Assembly (NCBI GenBank): GCA_037013495.1
Contig: CM072803.1
Location: 12,976,001 to 13,040,000 of the forward strand
From: Hippophae tibetana
Lineage: Eukaryota; Streptophyta; Magnoliopsida; Rosales; Elaeagnaceae
Direction of reading: 5' to 3'
Length of the DNA stretch: 64,000 bases
Below are positions 46,620-56,996 of this stretch, one piece after another. A program made the position numbers and the translations under genes. The first letter of the stretch is position 1, and each line of letters begins with the position of its first letter. The notes beneath the pieces were generated by a model. The model did not search any database, was not told the DNA's origin, and worked only from the letters and a program-made list of their open reading frames with translations.

Positions 46620-47880
46620 TCATTTTAATGAAATATATAAAAAATTAGAAAAATAGTTTATGAACCTTGAGAATAGGAACATAGAAAAATTAATTAGTTT
46701 GTTAACCCTAATAGATGAAGAGCCAGGAATATATTATAATAAAAAATTTGTACAAACAAAGAGGAAGATAATATGACAATAATCAGTAAAAATGAGAAGA
46801 AAGTAATAGGCAAGATTAGAAGAACTTGACCTTCTTTATAGAATAAAACAACAACCTAAAATGGAAGAAGGATTCCAATGGAGAACTAGAGGTAGTATCC
46901 TACCAGAATTCAAACTCCATGAAAACTATTGATCTAATGTTTTAGATTTAGATTGTATAAAAGATAGGATAAAAGCTTTAGATGAATGGTCTAGTGATAC
47001 AAGTATAATCATACAAACTTTTTCAACCACACAATCAAAACCTTTCAATTTGTAGAGTCTTAGTAGCTTACAAAATGATAAGAAATGTTAAAGTCTGGTT
47101 TACAAATTTATAAGAATAGTAACATTTATAAATGCAGAGGAATGCTTCCACAGGTAAGGAATACTTAGAAATTGTAGTAAATGAAATATACAAGGAATTT
47201 ATTTTAGAAGACAAAGGTAGACATATAACTGAATTTAGTGAATATTGAATTAAGGAAGCCAAATGTCATTTAACAAATATGAAATATGTGACATCTGTTA
47301 TATAGATTTCTTTAATTGTGAATACTAATGTATTATCATAAGTTACTACCATCTATGCAAGAAAATTATAAGGAAATATATTTTCAAAAACTACCTAAAG
47401 TATTACATAAAACCTAACATAATGAGAGAATAAAAGAAATATGAAAACTATACCAAATACTTTAGAAGGAAGAATAAAAAATATTAAAAATTAGATAATT
47501 ATTAAATGTAAAGAAAGACTGAAATATAAACAAATCAGAAAAAAATGATAAAATCTGTTGTGATACAAGAGATTTTAGAAAACTAGAAAAATATAGATGT
47601 AACATAAAATCTTAAAATAAAAAATCTAAAAATTTAAAAATTTAAAAGATTTAAATTTAAAAAACAAGACTTTCAAAAATATAAGAGAATTTATAATAAA
47701 GAACCTTGTAGGAAAAATATTTTAAGAAAAAAAGGTAAACTGCTAGAAAACAAAAATTATTTCCCATCACAAAAAAAGAAATGTAAATGTTGGATCTACA
47801 ATAAGGAAGAACATTATGCTAACTAATGCCCTAATAGACTTCAACATAAAAAGGAATTTCTAAAAAAAATATTAGAATAA
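46620..47880 (+). pseudogene. Caulimovirid coat protein, broken
   Basis: Recognisable parts include LDEWSSDTSIIIQTFST (about 46980), EYLEIVVNEIYKEFIL (about 47160) and a Lys-rich C-terminus with the zinc knuckle at 47782-47830. The knuckle reads C-K-C-W-I-Y-N-K-E-E-H-Y-A-N, then a stop, then C-P. The second Cys of the caulimovirid CX2CX4HX4C motif has become Tyr and a stop stands before the last Cys. Stops occur throughout. The intact protein would encapsidate the DNA genome. Confidence 0.6.
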
Positions 47881-49010
47881 GATTTTAAGATGGAACTATA
47901 ACCAATAGAAGAATCGAATATAGATGATACTTGTAGTATTTATCTATTAGAATAAACTCAAGAAATAACTTACTTAGATAAGAATACTCTTCATTAGAAA
48001 ATGAATTATTTATATAGCATTACAAATCTAAACAATTCTTATATTAAGGCAAAATTGACATTACAAATCTAAATCTAACGACATTTAGTTGCCCCAAGGA
48101 CAATTTTAATGAATTGTTGTACCATTCAGTTTAAAATAAACTCCATGTATTTTTCAAAAGTATATGCAGAACATCTTTAAGAAATTACAAAATATTTGTT
48201 ATATTTACATAGATGATATTTTGATTTTTAGTAATGAATTAGATAAACATTATTTGGATATTATTAATATTCTACAAAAATGTAGGAAATAAGGCATCGT
48301 ACTTTTTGAGAAGAAAGCATTAATTTCTCAACAAAAAATTAAGTATTTAAAGATGAAAAACATAATCTACATTCATGTATACTAAATAACATTCAAAGAT
48401 TTTCTAATAAATTAAAAAATAAAAATCAATCACAAAGGTTCTTAAGATGCTTAACATATGTTGAAGCATACATCAAGAAACTTACAGAGATGGAAAAACT
48501 TTTACAAATAAAATTCAAAAAATGTCATGTTTGGAAATGAACAGAATAAGATATGTTGTACAAAGATAAGGTAAAAACAAATGTAAAAAATTACCAACTT
48601 TATACCATTTAAGCCTAGATGATAAAATGATAATTGAAATAGATGTTTCACATGAATATTGAGGAGTAGTTTTAATAGCAAAAGTAGATGAGAAATATGA
48701 ATATATTTGTAGATATACATCAGAATCTTTCCATGCTCCAGAATTAAATTATCATAGTAATGAAAAAGAATACTTAACTATTAAAAAAACTATTAAGAAA
48801 ATTTATAATATATGTAATAAGTTCAAGATTTATTGTCATAATTGATACAAAATTTTGGTTATTGTTTTAGAACTAATATTGCAAAAAATTATAAACAAGG
48901 AAAATTAGTCAGATGGTTACAATGGTTTAACCACTATAATTTTGAGATTGAGTATCATCCTGAAAACAAGAATAGTTTAGTGGATGCCCTTACAAGAGAA
49001 TTAACACCTT
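47881..49010 (+). pseudogene. Caulimovirid polymerase: RT and RNase H, with deletion
   Basis: After the coat protein, almost no protease is left. RT text begins at CPKGQF-like sequence near 48090, in the middle of the palm. The first catalytic Asp region and everything upstream are therefore missing. IFKKLQNICYIYIDDILIFS (about 48170-48230) contains the YIDD box intact at 48206-48217. A thumb remnant follows. The RNase H is represented by ESFHAPELNYHSNEKEYLTI (about 48720-48785) and FNHYNFEIEYHPENKNSLVD, then ALTREL (about 48930-49005), which hold its Glu and last Asp positions. Stops and shifts are frequent. Confidence 0.75.
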
Positions 49011-49141
49011 TAATTATTTTTGTTCTTGTAGGAATGAAATATATTGATATCAAAATCAAAATAAAGGAAAAAGGATATAAAAATCATTCAAAAATACCTA
49101 GAGATTTTATACCTAGAGAAGTTTCTAGTGGAGATAGAAAT

Positions 49142-50560
49142 TAAACAAGGAAAGCTTAATAGTTCAAAATGACCATTAGAGTTCAAAAGCTCTAAAGATG
49201 AATTCCCATAAGAGATTCATCTTAAAGAAGGTAAAACTTTTGAATAATGAATTGAAAATGAGAAGGAAGAACCTAATAGTTCAAAAGAGAATGTCATATA
49301 TAAAAAGAAAAAAAAGTAAAAGCTCAGTTAGGTCGAAGAAGCAAAAAAAGACTTATGTGGTCTATGATGATCCAAAATCAGGAATTTATAATAATTGGCT
49401 TGAAGCAAGAAAAACTATTATTGGATTTAATAGAATAACTCACAGAGCTTTCACTAATAGAATAGAAGCTGAAAACAGTTATACCAACTATAGAGTACCA
49501 AAACTAATAAATCCAAAAGATATAGTTAAAAATTGTTTTGTATCATAACAATAACAACCATCACCACCAATCATGTTGAAGATCTTAGGAAAGATAATGC
49601 GATCACTAGTTCTATTTAGGAAAATGTCTCTCGTAGAGACATCAAAAATAGTACGACCACCAATAATATTCAAGGAAACATCCCCCAAGAATACTTTATC
49701 ATTAAAGATAAACAAGACCAATACAAAAATTTAAATAAACTACAATGGTTGAATATCTATAACTTAGCCATAAAATATACCCAGGAACATATCGAGATAT
49801 GAAATTTTACACTATAGAAAAAAATTCCACACAGATAATAAATTTAATATTCTTGAAAGAGCTGATCCAATTTTTATTTACAAATCTTTCCATGCTGGTT
49901 CAATGAGAACATATATCTAGGAATTAATTTAAGTGAATAAAATTAATTTTTTTTTTGAAAATTTCAAGAAAGCTATTAAGAACTTCAAGAAAAAGATCAT
50001 AACAAGTGACAAGTCTGTCTATCTTAGATTTTTCAATTCACTTATAGACTGGAATTAAGAAGGTTGTGTTAGTCCCTATTATTTTTAACAAATTAAGGAT
50101 TTCAAACACTAATAAGAAGTTCCAAAACTAATGGTGTTTCTAGAAAATGAATTTAATACAAATAAATTCTATATACTAAGAAGACAGATGTTATGTCAAA
50201 TTTATCATGCATTCAGGAAAAAAATGATAATTCTTCTAAAATCAATGTACATTACTATACTAATAAAATCATAATCACTTCTCAATATGACCCTCACTTA
50301 AGGAAATGGTGAGAAAATCAATAAGTTTGAAGCAAATTTTAATAATAATAACTCAAAAATTTGTCAAAAAACAAGGAAGGAGTTTTTTTTTACATCAAGA
50401 AAACCACTAAAGATCACAAATATATTTACTGCATTAGAGATTGAGAAGATGAATATGCATCATCGTTTACGTCATCAAAAGAACTGTCAATAGAAAAAAC
50501 AAAGAGTAATAAAGATGTAGAACCCATATATTTAGTCGGTAGATCATGCCAAAGAATATA
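49142..50560 (+). pseudogene. Caulimovirid transactivator/viroplasmin protein, broken
   Basis: The open part (49198-49548) contains the viroplasmin (RNase H1 N-terminal-like) domain: KTYVVYDDPKSGIYNNWLEA, followed by FNRITHRAF. This is the family's Y-V-V-Y/F...G-I-Y..W..A pattern. In caulimovirids that have it, this protein builds inclusion bodies and allows re-initiation of translation on the polycistronic RNA. Downstream text (FHAGSMRTYI near 49890, VYLRFFNSLIDW near 50030) continues the protein in broken frames. Its place directly after polymerase fits the usual gene order. Confidence 0.7.
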
Positions 50561-50599
50561 AGGCTAAAATTAGAAAGCCAAAATCAAAAAGTTAGGTGA

Positions 50600-50820
50600 A
50601 TTATTAATTTATGGATAAAACAATAATTTGTCATTATTGTAAACATAGATCCATTGTCCTATAAAAAGAACTCTTATTTTCATTAGTTTTGTATCTATAA
50701 ACTATAAACGGCTAAGAATCTCTTCAAAGTTCTTATCTAGCTCTTAGAATTGTAATAATTATAAATATTATGAATAAAATGAAGTGCAGTCATTCTTTTC
50801 TTATTTCCTAGTAAGTTTAA
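50600..50820 (+). promoter_or_regulatory. Pararetrovirus promoter and polyadenylation region, decayed
   Basis: TATAAAAA (50660-50667) is followed 110 bp downstream by AATAAA (50773-50778). Caulimovirid pregenomic RNA promoters place the poly(A) signal about 100-180 bp after the start site, so that the RNA is terminally redundant. The spacing, and the position after the transactivator, support this reading. No as-1-like TGACG element is seen upstream. Confidence 0.5.
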
Positions 50821-51900
50821 TTTGGACACCATATTATGTACGGATGCAAATGCTTCACCATTTCCAAGAGGGTATTAAGGGTTGAGTAACGTGAGGCATA
50901 CCAAGCGTAACAAAAGAAGACAAATAATGGGATGAAAGAATATGATAGACCAATTAAATTCAATTATGATAATTATAATTTTAAATCAATTAAGGATCTT
51001 AAATAATTAAATATTTGTTTATAACATTTAAAAAATAGATAAATAAGAAAATGAATATAAAAAAATTAATCACAAGTATGTATACACATAAACATAAGAA
51101 AATTATAAAAATAAAACAATGTTTTGATAAGAAACTTAAAAATTTGTCTTTAAATAATCATCCGTAAGAAGTAATAACTAACATTATAAAACAACTAGTC
51201 ATAGTTTGGCATCAGAACCATAGAAACAAAAAAAAATATTATTGGATGAAAAATTAACTTTGCTAACTAGTTAGAGACATAAATAAAGATATGCTAAATG
51301 TTAGAGACATCAATGATATTTTCATTTTTATAAATGATCATTTTAGACTAAATTGTATTCTTTTCAAAAGAAAAGTACTTATGATATACTCCCAATAAAA
51401 TACAATATTTGTATACCTTTTTTAAATATAAGTTACTAACCGGCCCAAATTCTTTTAGTAAGATAACTTTAATTATTGCATTTAATTTTTTTATTGTAAT
51501 CTCAATTTCTTAAATTTCTATATGATCATACGAATTATTTGAACTTTTGAAAAACTCACTAATTTATATATTACTTAGAAATATTATTTATGGTGAACCA
51601 CACAAATTATCCCCAACTTTTTTCAAAGTTAATATTTTGAACCCTTTACTTCTTTTTCTTATAATTTGGCCGATTCACTTTGAATATAATGACATTTAGA
51701 GTACATTAATGAAACATAACATTCTACAAAGATGTAAGGTGATATTGTCGCTCACCCTTTACTCACACAAGATACCACTTTCAGTACAACAATGCATGTA
51801 TTCTCATATACGGGTTTGTGAGTCACACATCTCATATGTGAGTTTCTCATATTATGTAAAAGGTGTACAAGCAAATTTCTTTTCCTTTCGAAATAGTTAC
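50821..51900. other. AT-rich intergenic stretch, no gene seen
   Basis: The first part may be pararetrovirus leader, but no primer-binding site was recognised. No reading frame with a known motif. The stretch before the copia LTR (51720-51890) is less AT-rich without clear structure. Confidence 0.4.
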
Positions 51901-52044
51901 TGTTAATGTATATCTATTTACTTTAGGCATATCTATATTTAGTTACTTTAAACATATCTAATTTACTTGTAATTCCTATATAAAAGCACCATGTATATTC
52001 TTTTGAATTACAGAATAGAATACAATCATTAAGTATTTCTAACA
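51901..52044 (+). repeat. 5' LTR of the plus-strand copia element (144 bp)
   Basis: It begins TGTTAATG and ends TTCTAACA, so the termini are TGTTA/TAACA. TATATAAA lies at 51977-51984. Very short LTRs of this kind are common in plant copia families. The matching 3' LTR is outside the window. Confidence 0.8.
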
Positions 52045-52057
52045 TGGTATCAAAGCC
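52045..52057 (+). other. Primer-binding site of the plus-strand copia element
   Basis: TGGTATCAAAGCC immediately follows the LTR. It differs by one base from TGGTATCAGAGCC, complementary to initiator-Met tRNA. Confidence 0.85.
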
Positions 52058-52622
52058 AATATTCTTGTCTTTCTAGCAGTCTTGTCTTTTCTGGTGTTAC
52101 TTAACCATTATATCTTCCGCTGTCACAATAGCTGCTGCAATCATTCACCATTAAACCTCCAACATCTTTCAACCGTTGTCCTTAGGTTCCGAGACTACAG
52201 TCGTCATTGTTAAGGAGTCCCACACCACACAGACCACTACAATCATCGCCGCCGCCATGCATCTTGCTCCGATAATTTTTCTACATATACCATTGTGATC
52301 GGCTCGACCAGATCTACAGAACCGTGGAAGTATCACAACCATCGGACACTACACGCTCCCTCACGTGCCGCCATTGAAACCAAATGTCGTATTGAATCTT
52401 AACCCGACAACCTTTCTACAGATACCACTGTGATCGCCGCCACCAGATATACACAACCGTGGGCGTTCACACTCATCCTCCTTCGCACGCGCTTCCAATA
52501 AAAATTGCGCATGAATCTGACATGCCACATACACCACGCTTTGGTTTCGTGACATCATCAATGAATTTCCTAGGTTGGCATCATTATAGCATCCAGATGA
52601 CGTCACAGAGACCCGCTGACCG

Positions 52623-52682
52623 TTGACTTTTGCACGATTGTGCTACCCGTTGACTTTTGACTTTTGACTATTGACCGTTGAC
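52623..52682 (+). promoter_or_regulatory. Cluster of six TTGAC (W-box core) motifs in the copia leader
   Basis: TTGAC occurs at 52623, 52650, 52657, 52664, 52671 and 52678, the last five at an exact 7-bp step. TTGACY is the binding core of plant WRKY factors. A TGACGTCA palindrome (52598-52605) lies just upstream. The cluster may simply be a short tandem repeat; regulation is inferred. Confidence 0.5.
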
Positions 52683-52789
52683 TTTTCCCCGAATACAAGT
52701 CCTCCTTACTCAGTTTTTTGCGTAGACGTCGTTTTTGTAATCCATTTTTGCATATTGTGTTTCCAAATTGATAAAAAGGATGTTTTGTT

Positions 52790-53660
52790 TCTTGTCATAT
52801 CAATACTATATTAGAGGGGACTAAGAATTACTTGTCATGGTCTCAAGCTATGCACAGTTTTCTTAAGGGTCGTATGCTCTGGCATTATTGTACTGGTGCA
52901 ATTATCATTCCTGTTAAAGAAGCAAGTGAAGAAGATGCTACTTTCCTTCGTCGCATGATTGAATGGGATAGTCACAAGCACATGATCCTCACATGGATTC
53001 AGAATACTTCCATTCCCTCCATCTCCAATCTGTTGGGGAGCTTTGATGATGCCAAATCAACATGGGATATGTTGGCCAAAAGGTACTCCACTACTCACGA
53101 ATCCATGAAATATCAACTAATAGTTGAATTGCATCAACTTCAACAAAAACCAGGGCAATCCATCAATGACTACTTTGATCAACTTCGCTTCCTTTAGGAC
53201 CATATTGACCTTTTTGATCCAATTTGGGCATGCTCAACAGATGCTCAACAATATGCTATAGTTAGGGATGAATTTTGTCTCTATGAGTTCTTGATGTCAC
53301 TCAACAAGGACTTTGAGCCCATCCGAGGTCAGTTTCTTAATCGCAGTCCTCCTCCCTCTCTTGATATTGCTGTAAATGAGTTGGTTAGAGGAGAAGCTCG
53401 ACTTGCAACCCTTCAAGCCCAGAATAAGTTCAATGTTTTGGCTATTACTCCTCCTACTCCTACCATTGAGCAACCTCAACAATCAAGTGATTCCTCTGGC
53501 TTTTACAATCGTTGCAAGCAGAGCAATAAAAGGTTCTGCAATTATTGCAAATGTCATGGCCACACCATTGAGACTTGTTACAGTCGCAACAAATCTACTA
53601 CTGTTGTTGCTAATATTGAACCTACTTTGATGATGCCTTCTAGTTCAGTAGAGTCCTAGT
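52790..53660 (+). pseudogene. gag of the plus-strand copia element, nearly open
   Basis: The frame reads GTKNYLSWSQAMHSFLKGR-like text, with the usual Asn-Tyr-x-x-Trp start of copia gag. It then gives SISNLLGSFDDAKSTWDMLA and ELHQLQQKPGQSINDYF (UBN2/copia gag domain). A TAG at 53195 interrupts it and the frame changes before 53291. The second part carries LVRGEARLATLQAQ and a complete CX2CX4HX4C knuckle, CNYCKCHGHTIETC (about 53537-53580). It forms the particle core. Confidence 0.75.
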
Positions 53661-54268
53661 CTTTTGGATCCACTATCAACCTCTCCTCCAATGAACTACA
53701 GAAGATCATAAATCAGGCTGTTCAAATGGCTGGTAATGCATCTCTTTACACTACTCTCTCAGTTTTGCCCGGTAAGTCTCAAACTTGGCTTTTTAAATCT
53801 ACATGTTGTAATCACATGACACCTCACTCATCTTTATTCTTCAAACTTGACCCTACACCACATCCTCTTAATATTCATATAGTTGATGGTTCCATCATTC
53901 ATGGGAATAGTCTAGGTTTTGTTTCTACCACTACCATCTCTGTTCCTGGGGTTTTCTATGTACCTGACATATCCTATAATTTATGCTCGGTGGGACAATT
54001 AGCTGAACTAGGATATTGCCTTATTTTGGACTATTCTGGGTGTATTGTGCAAGATCCGAGGATGAGGCAAGAGCTTGGGACCAGTCCTAGGGTCGAGCAT
54101 ATGTTTCACGTAAACAATCTTCATCTTCCACCTATTGCTCCTGCCTCTATTGTTGCTGCAATTGCTGCAGTTTCTTCCTTACCTTCTCTCGCACTTTAGC
54201 ATTCTCGTCTTGGTCATGCCCCATCCATTCGGGTACAATAGTTAACTTTTAAAGGTCTATTGAGTTAT
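53661..54268 (+). pseudogene. Copia protease and pre-integrase start, truncated by insertion
   Basis: The open frame 53726-54199 includes SQTWLFKSTCCNHMTPHSSL. The family normally has D-S-G/A after W-x-F here, so the catalytic Asp appears replaced by Lys. It continues with VSTTTISVPGVFYVPDISYN and LCSVGQLAE, the conserved end of the copia protease. A stop at 54197 is followed in frame by HSRLGHAPSIR, the GAG-pre-integrase zinc start, which is then cut at 54268 by the Athila LTR. Confidence 0.7.
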
Positions 54269-55384
54269 TGATGAGTGCTCAAAAAGCACTAAAATAACCA
54301 TGATTTTATGCACATTAATTGATTAAATATATATATATATATGTTTTATCATATATTTATATAAATTTGTCTTTTTCGGAATCACGGGTATTTTTATTGT
54401 TTTTCACGTATTTTGGCTTAAAAACGCAACTTAAAGACTCAAAGAGAAATATTGGAAGCAATAAATCACAAATATATTAATAAATAAATGGGGAAAGGTC
54501 AACAAATATGGAAAAATTGGACAAAATAGGTCAAAAATATCAAATAGGAAAAAATCGCGCCGTCGCAGCGCCCAACCACGCGCGCAGCAGCCCCAGTCCC
54601 GCGCCAAGCTGCGCGCGCCTTCCCTCAGTTCCGCGCGCGCCCCTGCGCGTAGCGCCTGCCCATCCGCGCGCGCCCAGCTTCCCTCCACGCGTGCCGACGC
54701 CCATTTCTCCCTATTTTTCACGGGCAGCCGCCCCACGTCATGCTGACGTCATCAAATGACGTCAGCAATCACTAATCTGCGTTTTTACATTTTTTTAACA
54801 TTTTTTCCTCTACTTTTTCTCTCCATCCTCACCTATAAATACCCCCCCTTCTATTCACTTCTAAACACACCTTCAAAAAACACACTTTTCTCTTCTTTCT
54901 TTCTCTCTTTTCTTAGATTTTTAGGTTTTTTTTAGTTTTTCTTAGTTCTTAGTTAATTTCTCTTAGTTTTAGAGTTCTTCCCTTTTTGGGAAGAACTAGT
55001 TATGTTTTTGTAATTTATTAGCTTTTTGGTTCAATAAATGGGAGTGCAAATTCCGCTGGGAGGTTTTCTAGCAACGGGAATAGTGTCGAAGTTCTGTAAG
55101 GATTTTATTTTCTTTACAGTTATTTTTTATGCTTTATTCTTACATGTTATATTTAATTTGTTTGTGATTAAATTTAACTGTGCTGGCTGTTTAGTAAACA
55201 TGATGTAATAATAACGTTGTTATGCTTGCGAAATATTAAATAGGTGAAAATCTCTAAAATGAATTGATTTTTTTTTTATTCAAGATTTTATATTAAGAAT
55301 GTTAGAGAGAAATATATTATTTTTCATTACAAACTTAAACCTGAAAATTAGATTTTAAGGTTTAGTTATCCGGTCTGAGAGTAG
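54269..55384 (+). repeat. Athila LTR, plus orientation, truncated (older insertion)
   Basis: It starts TGATGAGTGCTC, identical to the start of the minus-strand LTR at 57393, and matches that LTR closely over about 1.1 kb except for the GC-rich island (54556-54735). Its upstream neighbour is copia sequence (possible target GTTAT at 54264-54268). It stops at AGAGTAG (55378-55384), exactly where the minus-strand Athila LTR begins. It carries TGACGTCA twice (54744-54751 and 54757-54764) and TATAAATA at 54834-54841. Confidence 0.85.
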
Positions 55385-56865
55385 TGATGAGCGAAAACCG
55401 GCATCGCCGATTCTTGCCAATACTTTGGTTTTAATATTTATAAAACTCTCACAAGTGCACGAATCATTTCAAAGAAAATGATAAGTATACTCCCAAGGTC
55501 GATCTAAGGAAGGAATGTATGTGGTTTTTAATTTATTATTCAAACTTTTAAAAACGAAATTAAATCCTAAACATCCTGTCACGATAGTTTGGTTTTTGTG
55601 TTCCTAATCTAATGACATAAAATAAACATATATACAGATTAATTAAATATAATCTAATAACATAAAAATAAACATAGATACAGATTCAATAAATAATTAT
55701 CTAAAAATAAACATATATACAGATTCAATAAATATTCATGCAAATTTTTTTCATTTATATCAGCGGAGTATTTATGGATATAATAACTAAATTAATTATG
55801 CTTGCTCATATTATCTAGGTTATTAAAGATATAAATTGATATTTTATTGATTCTCTCTTTTTTATATAAATACCACCTTTGGTGGGGTTAGATATTCTTT
55901 GTTAACTAAACAAATCAATTAACACCTATGGATGGGGTTGATAACTAATATGCTTAATTAAATAAATTCCTTTTTCTAAGAGATTGAAAATGAACCATTT
56001 AAATGTCACCTTTGGTGGGGTTAGACAATTTAAACATTATTCAAGGTGTCCAAATTAAACATAAGAATTTAATTATCCGAGTACTAACTTTCAAGTTTTA
56101 AAACCACTATTGAAAACATGTTGTCAATACATTTTCACATAATAATTCTTATAAAAACTTTTGAAATAGAGTTTCACTCTAACTACCGGGCGATTGTACC
56201 AACAAATAAAAGAGCACTACTCTAAATTAGACCGGATAACTAAACCTTAAAATCTAATTTTCAGGTTTAAGTTTTTAATGAAAAATAATATATTTCTCTC
56301 TAACATTCTTAATATAAAATCTTGAATAAAAACAAAATCAATTCATTTTAGAGATTTTTACCTATTTAATATTTCGCAAGCATAACAACGTCATTATTAC
56401 ATCATATTTACTAAACAGCCAGCATAGTTAAATTTAACCATAGACAAATTAAATATAACATGTAAGAATAAAGCATAAAAATAACTGTAAAGAAAATAAA
56501 ATCCTTACAGAACTTCGACGCTATTCCCGTAGCTGGAAAACCTCCAAGCGGAATTTGCACTCCCATTTATTGAATCAAAAACTAAATTATTACAAAAACA
56601 TTACAAGTTCCTCTCAAAAAGAGAAGAACTCTAAACCTAAGAGAATTGAACTAAAAACTAAGAGAAAAACTAAGAAAAGCTTAGAAACTAAGAAAGAAAC
56701 TAAGAAAACTCAAAAACTAAGAAATGAGAGAAAGAAAGAAGAGAGAAGTGTGTTTTGAAGGTGTGATTTGAAGTGAAGGGAAGGGGGGTATTTATAGGTG
56801 AGGATGGAGAGAAAAAGTAGAGAAAAAAATGTTAAAAAAATGTAAAAACGCGGATTAGTGATTGC

Positions 56866-56886
56866 TGACGTCATTTGATGACGTCA
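56866..56886 (-). promoter_or_regulatory. Paired TGACGTCA elements of the Athila LTR promoter
   Basis: Two perfect TGACGTCA palindromes with starts 13 bp apart lie about 70-90 bp upstream of TATAAATA (56796-56789) on the minus strand. The same pair precedes the TATA box in the plus-strand LTR (54744-54764). Such motifs are bound by TGA-type bZIP factors. That both LTR copies keep them suggests a functional U3 promoter. Confidence 0.6.
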
Positions 56887-56900
56887 GCCTGACGGGGGGG

Positions 56901-56996
56901 GGCTGCACAGTACCGGGTATGAACAGTACCGCGGCTGCACAGTACCGGGGATGAACAGTGCCGAGGCTGCACAGTACCGGGGATGAACAGTGCCGC
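56901..56996 (-). repeat. Three 32-bp tandem units in the LTR GC island
   Basis: Units at 56901-56932, 56933-56964 and 56965-56996 each read GGCTGCACAGTACCGGGG.ATGAACAGT.CCG (plus strand) with one to three differences. Two shortened units beginning GGATGAA follow at 56997 and 57014. The plus-strand LTR has quite different GC-rich sequence at this position. Confidence 0.9.

Larger units (their letters stand above)
44471..50820 (+). mobile_element. Endogenous caulimovirid (pararetrovirus), decayed and interrupted
   Basis: In plus orientation, remnants of a movement protein, coat protein with zinc knuckle, reverse transcriptase/RNase H and a viroplasmin-domain transactivator follow one another. 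A TATA box and an AATAAA signal then stand 110 bp apart. This order and the viroplasmin domain match caulimovirids that carry a transactivator gene (such as the cavemovirus, solendovirus, caulimovirus and soymovirus groups), not badnaviruses or petuviruses. There is no integrase and no LTR, as expected. Nearly every gene contains many stops; part of the protease and RT is deleted; an inverted-repeat transposon splits the movement protein region. The copy cannot express virus proteins. The genus is not resolved. Confidence 0.75.
51901..54268 (+). mobile_element. Ty1/copia retrotransposon, 5' part, cut by an Athila LTR
   Basis: The 5' LTR (51901-52044) is followed directly by a copia primer-binding site, a leader of about 0.75 kb, gag with zinc knuckle, the protease and the start of the pre-integrase zinc region (HSRLGHAPSIR near 54200). 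The text then ends abruptly at 54268, where an Athila LTR begins. Integrase, RT, RNase H and the 3' LTR are expected on the far side of the Athila insertions, beyond the window. Its own frames have only a few stops. Confidence 0.85.

Noticed and set aside
51290..51400. Text resembling an RT box (DINDIFIFIND)
   Set aside because: Only one short match, no flanking RT motifs and the catalytic Asp pair is not present. It is most likely chance in AT-rich DNA.
52361..52606. Minus-strand frame of 81 codons
   Set aside because: It is antisense within the untranslated leader of the copia element and has no recognisable motif.
54431..54759. GC-rich reading frames on both strands (Ala/Arg/Pro-rich)
   Set aside because: They fall in the GC island of the Athila LTR. 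The island is not conserved between the two LTR copies, so coding is implausible.
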